DNA from: Argyresthia goedartella
Lineage: Eukaryota; Arthropoda; Insecta; Lepidoptera; Argyresthiidae
Direction of reading: 5' to 3'
DNA: 64,000 nt
NCBI GenBank assembly: GCA_949825045.1
Contig: OX463821.1
Span: forward strand, 35,670,486 to 35,734,485
This document shows, in pieces, positions 9,399 through 20,294 of this stretch. Numbering within the stretch: the stretch's first letter is position 1; each line of letters starts with the position of its first letter. Made by a program: the position numbers and the translations under genes. The notes under the pieces are model-generated. The model was not told where the DNA came from, made no database searches, and saw nothing but the letters and a program-made list of their open reading frames with translations.

Positions 9399-10830
9399 CT
9401 AAACGCGCTTCCGTGACTGGACTCTGATTTGTTTATCCTTGCCAGGCAATTTTTGAGAACAGTGCCAATATGTCCAACAAGGTTCAAAGCACATAAACTG
9501 GTCGCAAGTGACGCATTTTGAAGCTACCGCTTTACGAATATCTGTATTGCAGTACTGTTCCTCCCGGAGAAACTTCCACACCCAGAGCGACGGTGGGTAG
9601 GTGATGAGGTCGTGGAGGTGGTCGAGCACTGGAAGATATAAAAAAACAACATATAAGGACAAATAAAAAATAAACCATTACATTACTGATGATGAGGCAA
9701 AGATTAAGTGATATAAAATAATGATTTTAAATAAAATACTCACGGAATCACCGGTCTCCAAATTCTCGGTTCTATTTGAACTTCGGCCTCCCTCTCAGTG
9801 AAGGCTGTCGCGGCTAACACCATATCCAGGCAACGCCTGGCCCGTAGCTCATCGGATACTCGCTGAGGCACAGGCGTCGCCGACCTCGACCTCGAAGTGG
9901 ATCGCGAAGATCGACTGAACTTACTAGAAATACAAAAAATAAGATACAGAAAAAAGACAGTTTAAGAAAGAGTTTGTTTTTCAAGATTCGTACGCAAACA
10001 ATTTCTAAACATTTTTCCTCAATATAGATCTGATACATATTTTTTCGTTTCAAATGTTTTTTTTTATTTATTTATTTAATTATTTACGCTTTTTTTTCAT
10101 CATCGTAAGGAAACCTTCATTACTCCATAGCTGCAGCGATGGGCTAGCCCCTCTGTCACGCAAAATGGAGTATTGGATCACTGGCTGAAAGTGGGCACAG
10201 TTGTGCTTCTGCCACCCCCTATGGGAAAAAAGGCGTGACGCTATATTATTTATTTATTTAGATTTGTTGATGTTGCACAGCATATTATTTTAGCTAGACT
10301 CAATCAGTCAAATACAAGCATCGAAACAAGTGCTCATAATGAACCAAAAAAAAAAATGTAGGTATATAAAAAAAATCTCATGTGGTTACTATAATATTTG
10401 TGAGTCGATTCCCTTTGACACTATTTGTGAGACAAATACCAAATACCATAACCCAATTTTAAAAAACAAAACATTTTTTTGCCTACGGTACTTACATCGA
10501 AGATTTGGACTTATTTGTTTGGAATTGCGATATTACATCTTATACGATAAGTTACGTAAAAACAAACATGGAAAACGTAATCCTGGTTAAATTACGACAA
10601 AACTGATATATTTATTTTATCAAACTAACATGGAAATATACCATAAAGCTACAATGGACGCCGGCCGTGCGGAAGTCGAATGCCGACGGAAAAAGTTTTG
10701 AGCCTTTTTACTCAAACATATTTTCCGAAATCGCTAAAACTAATACTTGAAACATATTCAACACAAAATTATCAGTAATTAGGTATATAATACATAATAC
10801 AAACACTAACCGTTTCAATCCTCTAGGCAT
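9399..10830 (-). CDS. Candidate small spliced gene, function unknown
   Basis: Minus strand. Exon 1 (10830-10811) reads ATG then PRGLKR and ends at a GTTAGT donor. Exon 2 (9923-9744) begins after a CTAG acceptor, joins in frame and reads KFSRSSRSTSRSRSATPVPQ, then a helical LDMVLAATAFTEREAEV and RIWRP, ending at a GTGAGT donor. A third exon could start at 9628 after TTCCAG. There a protein-like frame to 9399 reads VLDHLHDLITYPPSLW and then a Cys-rich CVTCDQFMCFEPCW, but it is one base out of phase with exon 2. Either a base is lost or the true junction differs. The Cys cluster faintly recalls the C-terminal zinc region of piggyBac-type transposases. I do not recognise the gene. Confidence 0.4.
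10108..10250 (+). repeat. SINE-1 copy
   Basis: Shares a 140-bp pattern with 13115-13260: GATGGGCTAGCC, then GTCA.GCAAAA.GGAGTA, then GTGGGCACA.TTGTGC.TCTG and ATGGGAAAA. This is a short interspersed repeat of a type common in Lepidoptera. Confidence 0.65.
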
Positions 10831-10834
10831 ATTT

Positions 10835-11470
10835 ATTCCGTAGCGCACAACACAAAAAAACAATCACAGCAGTATGACAACAATGGCTGAATTTTGGTGC
10901 CAACAATTCGTATTTTTTATCATCTGAGTCGTGATTGGCTATCTAATGTCAATTTCGTTCATTCTACAGTATAGCCAACGTAACAACTGATAATATGGGT
11001 CCCATTTCCGGCTGCGTTTCAAAATCTAGTTATTAGTTATGGTACCTCGAAGTTTGCAACTCCCGTTAGGCACAACTGTCGTGCGCGGGACATTACCCGC
11101 CAAATAAAATTCGGCACAACTGTCGTGCTTAGGACATCGAAGAGGCTACTAAAATTACGTCGGCTGCTGTAATAGGTAATAGGGTTATCTCGCAATGTAG
11201 GGTGGGAGTCCGAGAACAGTCACTCCTTTTTGTTTTGCTATCTCATCAATAACATAAGCTTGATATGCACCTTTGATACTTTTAACTTTTTAAGTAATTT
11301 TGTATTGTTTTTTTTTAATATCAAATTGAATACTTTTCAAAGTTAGCCAGTTCTGTATATTTCCCCTTTTCCACGCTATGACCGGCGTTTTTTCTAAACG
11401 TCTAAAATAGAAAAAAAAACATAGCACATTATAAATTAATTAAGTTAATAAGAAATTCAATACACATTCG
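10835..11470. other. Unassigned DNA
   Basis: No gene is supported. CGGCACAACTGTCGTGC-like text occurs twice (near 11070 and 11110) as a diverged short repeat. The stretch just right of 10830 would be the promoter side of the candidate gene at 9399-10830, but no clear TATA or initiator can be named. Confidence 0.3.
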
Positions 11471-11474
11471 TATA

Positions 11475-11572
11475 TTTATTACGTCTTACTCTTTACCTGG
11501 AAGCGTCTTCTGAAAAGCCCGTGTTTATTACGTCTTACTCTTTACCTGGAAGCGTCTTCTGAAAAGCCCGTG
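11475..11572. repeat. 49-bp tandem duplication
   Basis: 11475-11523 and 11524-11572 are two near-perfect copies of a 49-bp unit that starts TTTATTACGTCTTACTC and ends GAAAAGCCCGTG. The second copy runs into the first hairpin of the module that follows. Confidence 0.85.
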
Positions 11573-11770
11573 GGGTACAACGCTGAGCCGCGTTGTGCCC
11601 CACGGGCTTTTTAGAATTTTTAACCGATTGAAAAGCCGGAGCGGTACAGCGCGACGCTGCGTTGCTGCGTTGTACCACACGAGGTTTTCTAGCGTTCACA
11701 TTGACAATTCATCGTCTGAATAGCCCGTGGGGTACAGCGCCTGCAGCGTTGTGTCCCTCTGGCATTTCAT
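11559..11770. repeat. Triple-hairpin module, copy 1
   Basis: Three imperfect hairpins in a row, each with arms of about 20 bases of the type GAAAAGCCCGTGGGGTACAA pairing with its inverse. The first is nearly perfect; the second (GCCGGAGCGGTACAGCGC) and third (AGCCCGTGGGGTACAGCG) have drifted. Linkers are AT-rich, including TAGCGTTCACATTGACA. The same three hairpins in the same order occur inverted at 17262-17440. Confidence 0.7.
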
Positions 11771-12319
11771 GAATTAGCTTGCAGTTAAAAACCGGTGTGC
11801 TACAACGCAACAACGCGCCTATGTATTTTCTAATATTAGTAATTCAAAATTTATACTTCTTATAGATCAAGTTCGTTCATGTTACGGCCGTTTTTCCAAT
11901 CCTCAGACAATCTTTTTACTGTATGTTTATGTTAAGAATTTGACAGAATTTTTACCTGTGGAACGTGTGGAATGTAATAGAAGTTATCTGCTTGGGATGT
12001 TGTCCACGACACAGGGTATAGTATACCCGTGTGGGGCCAGAAGTAATGTATGTGCCTGTATATAAATGTTTATTGATTGGTAAAATTTTGTATAGGTAGG
12101 TACTCAGGCAGTACGGTCAGATCGTACAAGAAAACGTAGTTAGGTAGGTATACTAAGGCCCTATACCAATAAATCCCTATTGAACCGATAAGCCCTATTA
12201 AACAGAAAGTCAGAAGATAAATAAATTTTGTTTCTAAAATGACAAATGAATCTGTCACATAGAGCTTTATTGATTAGATAAGTTTTGTTGGAATAGGCCC
12301 AAAAAATAATAAAAGATAA

Positions 12320-12596
12320 AAAACCGGCCAAATGCGAGTCGGACTCGCGCACGAATAGTTCCTATTATCTATAAAAACGGCAAAAAAGAACACGTTTGGT
12401 GTATGGTAGCCCCCTTAAATATTTATTGTATTCTGTTTTTTAGTATTTGTTATTATAGCAGCGACATAAATACATCATCTGTGTAACTATCACGGTTCAT
12501 GAAATACAGCCTGATGACAGACGGACGGACGGACGGACAGCGGAGGCTTATTAATAGGAACCCGTTTGGGACCCTTCGGGTACGGAACCCTAAGAA
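12320..12596 (+). repeat. Dispersed repeat R1, copy 1
   Basis: Starts AACCGGCCAAATGCGAGTCG and ends GGGTACGGAACCCTAAG, with GACGGACGGACGGACAG near the end. A diverged copy lies at 29787-30150. This begin/end pair belongs to a common lepidopteran interspersed repeat; it has no coding capacity. Confidence 0.6.
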
Positions 12597-12599
12597 GAA

Positions 12600-12690
12600 C
12601 TCCGTGGTCTAGTATGTTTCACGCTAGCTTCGCACTTCGCATTTAGATATAGGTTCGAATCCTGCTGCTGACCATATACCAATGAGATAA
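12600..12690 (+). repeat. tRNA-like SINE head
   Basis: Contains an A-box-like GTGGTCTAGTA and, about 50 bases later, a perfect B-box-like GGTTCGAATCC. These are the two parts of an internal RNA polymerase III promoter. No complete tRNA cloverleaf can be drawn, so a SINE head or tRNA pseudogene is more likely. Confidence 0.45.
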
Positions 12691-12702
12691 GTTTGTTTAT
12701 AT

Positions 12703-13068
12703 CACCGGAAGATAGTCAAAACCGTAAGTTGATAAACTAACGCGTTAGATGATCAACTATCGACAGATAGTAAACCAGACCGAGAGGGTTTAGAATCTAC
12801 GTTTATTTTGTTCTTACATGTCAACCTAACACGAAGACTATTCGGTGGCTTCCCCTCTAGTCATCACTTAAGCTGCCGCAGTGTTTGACCTGGTATTTCG
12901 TTTACAATTAAAGTTTAAACCAGTTTACTATTTTACGGTTTTAACCGTTAGTTGATCAATTTACGCGTCATATAGTAAGCAGTACGCTACAGTTGAACAA
13001 CTTTCGAGAACAAAAACGTTAGTTTATCAACTTACGGTTTTGACTATCTTACGGTGACATATATTTAT
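12703..13068. mobile_element. Palindromic MITE-P, copy 1
   Basis: Inverted ends CACCGGAAGATAGTCAAAAC and GTTTTGACTATCTTACGGTG. Inside, palindromes of the type CGTTAGTTTATCAACTAACG recur near both ends. A central core (about 12815-12900) has CATGTCAACCTAACACGAAG and GCCGCAGTGTTTG. There is no coding capacity. Related copies lie at 20295-20606 and 23867-24078, and the core recurs at 57130-57225. Confidence 0.75.
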
Positions 13069-13114
13069 CTTAAGTACATTATCGGACGTTCTAACGGTGA
13101 TGGAAAACATCGTG

Positions 13115-13260
13115 AGGAAACCTTCATTAACCACATAGCTGCGGCGATGGGCTAGCCTTTTGTCATGCAAAAAGGAGTAATGATAAACTGGCTAAAAGTG
13201 GGCACAATTGTGCCTCTGCCATCTCGTATGGGAAAAGGCATAATACTATGTTGTGTTGTG
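13115..13260 (+). repeat. SINE-1 copy
   Basis: Pairs with 10108-10250 along its whole length: GCTGCGGCGATGGGCTAGCC, GTGGGCACAATTGTGCCTCT, ATGGGAAAAGGC. Confidence 0.65.
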
Positions 13261-13349
13261 TGAAAAGAAATTAATATCATGTCTGACCCAATCTTGGATT
13301 GGAAACTTGATCGTAGATTTTAGACGTTGTGATTGGCAGCGTTTGCAAT

Positions 13350-13440
13350 GATAGCTGCGGCGATGGGCTAGTCGCATTTCACACAAAGTGGAGTATTGAA
13401 TAACATATATGGGAAAAGGCGTGACGCTATGTAGTGTTGT
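13350..13440 (+). repeat. SINE-1 copy with internal deletion
   Basis: Keeps the GCTGCGGCGATGGGCTAG start and the ATGGGAAAAGGCGTGACGCT end but lacks the middle GTGGGCACA block. An open frame starting at 13434 shows no sign of being a gene. Confidence 0.55.
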
Positions 13441-13828
13441 TAGTTAGGTATTTAAATAATGATGATTTGGTAGGGGCTATTAAACACATCGCTTTTTATG
13501 AGTCTCACACCCTTACCTTTATAAAATCTCGTTTACCTACCTACCTAGTTAATTTTTTGGTGCTACCTATAGCAACAATAGAAAAAGAACATTCTGTGAA
13601 AATTGCAAATCTCTACCTAGGTATAGATAATTACGAAAATGAAACTTGTGTAAGTAAATGAACCTCGTAAAAGACACTTGTACTTGTTGTTTGTACTGTC
13701 ATTTACGCGCCAAGTTATCGCAGTTTACCTCTAAAACATAAGAAATAGGTACAGGAAATAGGTAGAGCTATGTGAACAAAAACAAGTGAAACATACAAAT
13801 AATAGTAAAATTATAGGTAGGTACCTAC

Positions 13829-14080
13829 CTTGTTGATAAGTGGATGTTGACACACATATTCTTTTCTGTAAACGTATCGTTTTGGGTTAGGATATCGCCT
13901 CTTCGTTATCCAGTTGGTGTGGGTATTGGTAGATAATATTTTAATCAACTTATCACACTGTTCTTCGTAGTTTTCGCTGTTTTCGGTTTGCACCGCAACT
14001 CGCAGTAGAAATTTTGTCCTCCACTATTGTCATTGTCTAATCTTATTAACTCAAAATCCTCATCCGAGAATAAGGGTTTT
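13829..14080 (-). pseudogene. Broken exon of an unrecognised gene (SWIM/MULE-like N-terminus?)
   Basis: Minus strand. One frame reads FSDEDFELIRLDNDNSGGQN and on to FYCELR. A second frame continues with ENYEEQCDKLIKILSTNTHT, then KRYVYRKEYVCQH and a splice donor AAG|GTAGGT (intron side from 13828 downward). The frame change lies near 13995-14010. The YVYRKEYVCQH text recalls the region before the zinc/SWIM part of some transposase-derived insect proteins, but this is only a resemblance. LINE-F is inserted right at its 5' side (14088). Confidence 0.35.
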
Positions 14081-14087
14081 TATTGTA

Positions 14088-17020
14088 ATAATAATAATAA
14101 TAATAATTCTTTATTGCACAGAAAACACAATGGAAAAAATACAACGAACAATATGCAAAGGTGAGCTTATTTCTAAAAAGAAATTTCTTACAGCTAACCT
14201 GTGAGGAAAGGAAAAAAATATTTATAGAGAGGTAGTCCTAGTGTACAATTAAGATTTAAAAGAAAGAAATAAAATCAATATACTATCAGATAAATCACAA
14301 TACATCCTACACATACTATAAAATAAATTAATAGAATACAATAAATACATAGATACACATACATACTATAAGATACCCACTATGCGGAAGAGAGGAGATG
14401 CTGTTTCAACTTTTTCTTAAAAGAGAACAAGGATGTGCAATCCCTAATAGCGCAAGGAAGTGCATTCCACAAACGTATTGCCCTTAACCTAAACGAGTGC
14501 TCGTAAGCAACAGTGTTGTGCTGAGGAAGTGACAAAAGTGACACCGTGTGAGATCTCCGAAGTCTATCCCCAGAGAAAAGAAACTCAAAATGTTCACGAA
14601 GATATGCGGGATAGCGCGGATTTCTCAAAATAATGAAGAGGAAGGAGAGAATGTGCATATCACGACGAAGTCGGATCGGGAGCCAGCCTAATTCGCTGCG
14701 ATATTGGGACACGTGATCGTACTTGCGGAGACCGAAGATAAACCGAATCCCGAGATTTTGAAGTCGCTCGAGTTTGTTCAGTAGATCTTCGTTCGCGCTG
14801 GCTCAGCAAACATCGGCGTAGTCAATTAAAGGCAGAAGAAGGGTCTGAACTAGCATGATTTTAGTCTGCCTAGGCAAGAAGTACTGCAAACGCCGAAGGG
14901 AATGAAAGGATGCAAAGACTCGTCTGCTGACCTCACAAACGTGGGGCGACCAGGATAAAAGAGTATCAAAAACAACCCCAAGATTTTTGGCTTTCTCGCT
15001 GTACTTGACAATGGTACCGTCATTAAGCACGGGAGCAACTGACCTATGCTGCAAAAAATTAAGTAAGTGCCGTGTACCCAGTATCATCGCCTGAGACTTA
15101 TCCGGGTTGACTAATAGCCCATACGAAAGAGCCCATTTCCTGATGTTGTCGAGGTCAGCATTCAAAGCCTCTACAGTCGAAGTCAGATCACACAGGGGAA
15201 AATGCCGATAAATTTGAAGGTCATCTGCATAGAGATGATACGAAGAAGACAATACATCCGAGATGGAATGGATGAAAACTGAGAAAAGAAGAGGAGAAAG
15301 GATGCCACCCTGCGGAACACCAGTAGAGAGCTTGCACCATTCCGTAGTAACTTCTTCAGACTTGATGCGCTGCTGGCGGTCTCTCAGGTAGGAGTCAAAC
15401 CAGCGAGCCGAGTGTGAAGAGACATTGAGTGTGTTTATGATTTCAACAAGTATATCGAAGTCGACGCAGTTGAAGGCGCTGCTAAAGTCAAGGAGAGTCA
15501 GGACTGTGAGCTGCTTCTTATCCATTGCCAGTTGGATATCGTCAGTTACCTTGAGCAGTGCGGTGGTGGTGCTATGCCCTGGCCTAAAACCAGACTGAAA
15601 AGGGTTCAGTAAATCCATGGAGGAAAGGTACGAGGACAGCTGGGAGTGGACAATTGATTCAAGGACTTTGGAAAGGATTGGTAGGATGGAAATGGGACGG
15701 AACTCTTTGAAGGAGGACGAGTTAGAAGTTTTAGGCAGGGGTATCACTAATGCTCTTTTCCACTGGCTTGGGAAGCAGTACTCGCTCAGCGACGCGTTAA
15801 TTATATGCGTTATGGGTGGTAAAACATTATTGAGTACACTGAATAGCATCTGAGAGCAGATATTGTCATCACCTACAGCCTTGGACGAGATTTCTAGAAT
15901 AGCTTTCTTTACTGCGCCAACTCCGACAGACCTGAGGTTGAAAGGTAAGCAACTGGATGTCGTTCTGGTACGCAAGTTACGAAGGGTAGCATCCTTGACA
16001 CAGGGGTCCATCACGACAGGGGAGACAGCAAAGAATTTGTTGAGACCATTGAGGTCGACACTACCGGCAACTGCGTCCTGGGACTTACCAACACCAAGGG
16101 TCTTCAGGAACTTCCAAACCTGTGCAGGAGAGTAACTCTCGATACTCTCGTAGATGTGGCGGCGTTTGGCATCTCGACAAAGACGGGTGCACCGATTACG
16201 GAGACGTTTGTATATAAGGAGATTATCGTCCGTCGGATCCTTCTTATATCTACATTTGGCACGGTTTCTCTGGGCCATCAGACCCTTGATGGTGTCGGTA
16301 AGCCAAGGCGCAGGGAGATGTTTGACCCTAACCTTTTTAACAGGAGCATGTTTGTCGAACAAACTTAAGACAATCGAGTTGAAATGCTGGACTTTGTCAT
16401 CAACGGTCTCACTACAGACGACAGGAGATCAGTCTATAGAAGCGGCGTCAGACTTAAGGGAGCTGAGATCCATACCCTTGAAACTGCGAATATCCAGGAA
16501 TTTTGCTGCGCGCTTGGGAGGCCTTAACTTGAACGAGAGATAAATCAAATCGTGAAAGGAGAAGGGGGCATTAAGTTGGCCATGCGTAGCAACCTTGGAT
16601 ATGTTAGAAACAATCATAAGATCTAGAAGAGAGGGGGTGCAGTGGGGCTGGAAGTGAGTTGCACTCAAGGGAAGAATATTTAAATTTAGGGAGCTGATGA
16701 TAGACTGGAGTTTGGCTGAGCGAACATCATTTTTAAGTAAACAGGTATTGAAATCACCTAGGATAACTGTGTCACTGTAAAGAGGAGATAGATCATTAAG
16801 AATGCTTTCAAAAGAATCAAAGTAGTCGTTGAGTAGAGAGGGGCTATAGAAGACACCCAGAAGGACCTTATTGTGATGCAGGCATAACTCGAGAAAAAGG
16901 TGTTCAGCGGATCCAGAGTACAGACTAGGTGAGTGGCTGATGACTTTGCAAGAAATGTTGGAACGAAGGTAAATAGCAACACCGCCACCAGCCTGTGTAA
17001 CGATACTGTACTGATAATAA
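14088..17020 (-). mobile_element. LINE-F, 5'-truncated
   Basis: Non-LTR retrotransposon on the minus strand. It ends in a (TTA/ATT)n tail at 14088-14106, with GCAATAAAGAATTATTATT just before. The 5' end is cut inside the endonuclease, near 17020. A second fragment of the same 3' end lies at 18027-18140. The RT is of the Jockey/CR1 group by its motifs. Confidence 0.85.
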
Positions 17021-17091
17021 CTAACTGCAAAAAAAAACGACCACAAATCACCGCTGAGAAGATGTGACCTTGCAACGCACGTGTTTTCCAA
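14380..17091 (-). pseudogene. LINE-F endonuclease-reverse transcriptase, two in-frame TGA codons
   Basis: ORF2 for target-primed reverse transcription. Endonuclease: GGGVAIYLRSNIS, VILGDFNTCLL, and a late SFHDL where the usual SDH would be. Reverse transcriptase: KEFRPISILPILSKVLE, FQSGFRPGHSTTTAL, TLLDFSSAFNCVD, GVPQGGILSPLLFSVFI and the catalytic YHLYADDLQIYRH. The tail domain ends FRLRAIRLWNALPCAIRD and KKKLKQHLLSSA. The reading frame is one and the same from 17091 to 14380, broken only by TGA at 16429-16431 and at 14803-14805. Both could come from single-base changes. The first 25 or so residues do not look like endonuclease and mark the truncation. Confidence 0.85.
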
Positions 17092-17261
17092 AACTGCCTA
17101 ATAATATTGGATCTCTTTTTTCCACTCATCAATAAGGAGAGCACTGAGTGCTCTCTATCACGTCTAGCGCATGCGTTGCGCCGCATGCGCTTGGTGCTCT
17201 AATCCGCTTTCTCTTTCACGCCTAGCGCATGCATGGGTCGCACAGGTCGCAAGAGTTGTAC

Positions 17262-17440
17262 CCCACGGGCTATTCAGGCGATGAAATGTCAATGTGACCG
17301 CTAGAAAACCCCGTGTGGTACAACGCAGCGTCGCGCTGTACCGCTCTGGCTTTTCAGGCGGTTTAAAATTGAATTGGTTTGAAAAGCCCATGGGGCACAA
17401 CGCGGCCCAGCGTTGTACCCTACGGGCTTTTCAGAAAACG
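17262..17440. repeat. Triple-hairpin module, copy 2 (inverted)
   Basis: Read on the minus strand, it gives the same hairpins in the same order as 11559-11770, with the same linkers. The third hairpin runs into a stretch with AGCGCATGCG palindromes (17165-17240) unlike copy 1. It lies just upstream of the LINE-F truncation point. Confidence 0.7.
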
Positions 17441-17449
17441 CTACCTGGA

Positions 17450-18020
17450 ATGATAACTTCTTATCTTAGACAACCACATCATTTTAAAGATACACTTTTT
17501 TGCTTTACACCCAATACCCAACCCGGATTATGATACGCAAGAATTGTGTCGTTTAGCGACAGTTAGTACCGGAAGCGATAATTATCGTTGTGGAAAATGG
17601 AATTCGCATTAGCAGTGAGTTCATTGACCGGTATTGTCTCACTAAAACAATACAACTTTACGTCTTACCTTAATTGAGACGGTGGACTAAAACGTAGGAG
17701 AAGAAGAAGAGTTACGCTCAGTCACCATAAAATCATGTAGTGTCGAATTTGATCACTATGTTTAGTACATTATTAATAGTTTAGTTACAAATACCATTCA
17801 AAAGTAACTCATATCGCTCTGAAGTTACATGTGGCGGCGAATATATTGTTGAAACTCAGTGTTTTTGTTTGGACGCGGCCGCGACATGATAAGTCTATGT
17901 ACATGCAAGCCCGCTGCCAGCCAGCCGCCCCGAGATTGCTTCATGAATGCAGGAGTGCGGCGGCATCACATGGACCACTTAGAATGGAGATACCCCGTAG
18001 TTGCGCTTACCCTCGAACAA
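17450..18020. other. Unassigned DNA
   Basis: Nothing supported. Short open frames here are not protein-like. Confidence 0.3.
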
Positions 18021-18026
18021 ATCACA

Positions 18027-18140
18027 ATTCTTTATTGCACAGAACATTACAACAAAACATTTTACAAAGAAATTAAAAGGCAAAAGCGAACTTATCTCTC
18101 AACAGAGATTTCTTCCAGCAAACCTATCAGGAAATCAATG
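18027..18140 (-). repeat. LINE-F 3'-end fragment
   Basis: AATTCTTTATTGCACAGAA and TTATCTCTCAACAGAGATTTC match the 3' end of LINE-F (14103-14220) with drift, in the same orientation. Confidence 0.6.
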
Positions 18141-18215
18141 TTTGTGTCGTGGGCTTAAAAATATCTTTGTCTTGCCCGGTATTGTAATGTGTGCGTTCAT
18201 TGACCAGAATGCGCT

Positions 18216-18788
18216 ATTCCAAATTCTGTGTATGAGTCAACGCTGCAGGTGTTGAGTCCGCACAGTTCATGTCATCCATTTTTTGATCCTTCGCTGTCCA
18301 TGCCATTCCAAATTCTGTGTATGAGTAAACTCTGCGTGCTATCTTTAATTTTGGCAACAAATATAATGACCACCAAAATTTTTTTTTCCTACCCAAAATG
18401 GCTAAATGTCTACCAAAAGTTGCAGAAAATATCAGGTCAAAATACTGCGGTAGCTTAGGTGGAGGGTAAAGGGGGTGAGCGAAGCGAAGCCCCCTTTATC
18501 TTTCGTATTAGGTTGAACATGTAAGAACAACAAAAAATACTTAAAACATTAACTTAAGTACACAAAACATAAAAAGATTCCAACGCATTCTCTTAGGAAA
18601 GCGTTGACAGCGATCATGTTTGTCGCATCGCTTCTCGATTGTGACCACTCCAAACTATGTTGCGCAAAAACTGTACAACATTAAGGCGTTGAAGCATACA
18701 TAGATTTTGTTCAAACGTTGCGCGCGAGGGTGTAGTCCAGAGTCTGTCAACACTTAGCAGTGTTGACTCATACACAGAATTTGGAATC
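18216..18788. mobile_element. Non-autonomous DNA element with ~40-bp inverted repeats
   Basis: The left end ATTCCAAATTCTGTGTATGA (18216) reappears inverted at the right end (to 18788) with about 40 bp similar, and a third partial copy lies at 18302-18325. Each end also holds a small stem around CAACACTGC..GTGTTG. A hairpin AAAGGGGG.GAGCG/AGCCCCCTTT is near 18470-18500. No transposase is seen. Confidence 0.55.
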
Positions 18789-18799
18789 ATGCGACCAGA

Positions 18800-19310
18800 A
18801 TATATTAGTTTCAAAACTCAAAACTCAAATTATGTATTGCAAGTAGGCAAAAATATGCACGTTTATATATAAAACACTTAAGTCTCATACACATGGAGAA
18901 AAATAAAAAATAAATCAAATGTGATCAACTAAACTAATGAGAACCTGATCATGGTTTGAATTTGAAAAAGGAATAACCCTTTCAAGTGGTAATGAATGGC
19001 TGAATATCGCACAGGAAAAGGAAACTCCATTAACTGTACCAGTGCTTCGGAAATAGGCCTTTCAGAAAAGAGATCACCAAGAATTCTAAAGGGATGTAAT
19101 TTTTGACAAATTTCGTTTTTTTATGCCAAAATATTGTAATCTAAGGTCAATATTATAACGTCGTATCGATAAGTTTGCATCTATACCTACATCCAGGAAG
19201 TCGTGTTTCTTTGCTGTCATCTTGTTAAATAATTGCGGCGTCATGTTCAGCCCACATCAACCCACCGCTGGGCATAGGCCTCTTCTCTATAATTGCGGGG
19301 TACAAGTAAT
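18800..19310. other. Unassigned DNA with a short repeat fragment
   Basis: No gene. CCCACCGCTGGGCATAGGCC at 19260-19279 is a short fragment of a repeat widespread in Lepidoptera. Confidence 0.3.
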
Positions 19311-19315
19311 TAATG

Positions 19316-19366
19316 AATAATGAGGATGGGAGCCGGCTTCCAAAGGCGGCTCCCATCCTCATTATT
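19316..19366. repeat. 20-bp perfect inverted repeat
   Basis: 19316-19335 and 19347-19366 are perfect inverted copies (AATAATGAGGATGGGAGCCG) around an 11-base loop. Confidence 0.85.
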
Positions 19367-19959
19367 CTGAGCGGCAGCGCCGTGAATAGAAATGTACTAT
19401 GCGGCGAGCGGCCATTTGGCGCGACTTTCTTGTCTGTGTCGCGTACATATCGCGTCTGTGTCGCCCGCCATGAATGTAGCGAGACCGTAACGGATCGCCG
19501 CACTTATCTCTAAAGAATTCAACTGTTATTGCCGAGCCGTGCATCAAACTTGTAGTTCCAGTAGCAGCCAGATGAGAGAGAATAAAGTATTCGCGAGTAT
19601 CATGATTTATTCATGCTCCGAGTTGGGAGATGTTGCCCATACACCTCTAGATTTGTTCGCCTCTTTTATAAAATGTGAAGTCTTCTCGACTTAGGCTTGA
19701 GCGCTAAATATTCAGATGCTTACTAGTGTTTTACTCATCGTTAATGTGTCCTATGGTAACGGACAAATCCCGAATGCGCTAAATAGCTAATTTGTATGCT
19801 TACGCTCATCACAATAAATCACACAAATTTACTAATGGGATGAAATGTATGTCCTCGTTATCGCTACATAAATGAGCACCGCTTTTGTGGACAAGTTGAT
19901 GTGCAAACGTGTTTGGCACTCATCAATAATCACCTGCAATCAGCGCTTATACCTTCACA

Positions 19960-20070
19960 CCGACCCATGTCTTGCTGGCAAGACATTTCCCGTTACAGGT
20001 TTTGAATTTTATTACAATAATGTGAGGTTCAAATTCGCAATGCCTCAAAAAGGATAGGATAGATTGATAG
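19960..20070. repeat. Dispersed repeat R2, copy 1
   Basis: CGTTACAGGTTTTGAATTTT and the following 50 bases match 23690-23790 with drift. Unknown class, no coding capacity. Confidence 0.45.
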
Positions 20071-20294
20071 ATTATTGCGAAACAGGACAGAGTCGTGCTC
20101 TGCATGGCCGGCCGGTGAGCGGCGGAGGAGGTTCCCGTGACCATCATTAGCTCTAGACGGGGTCCGTAATTACTTAATTACGGTCCGTAATTAATACGTA
20201 AGGATATTAACATCGAACCGAGTGATTGAATGTGTTCCAGTTTGTGATTGAATTTCTAATAGGTGTGATTAAATTATTCCGTTATATGGGTATA

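Noticed and set aside
13434..13661. 75-codon plus-strand open frame
   Set aside because: Starts in a SINE-1 remnant, no recognisable domain and no supporting context.
17010..17260. Full 5' end of LINE-F
   Set aside because: The endonuclease start is missing and the text changes character near 17020, so the element is truncated there.
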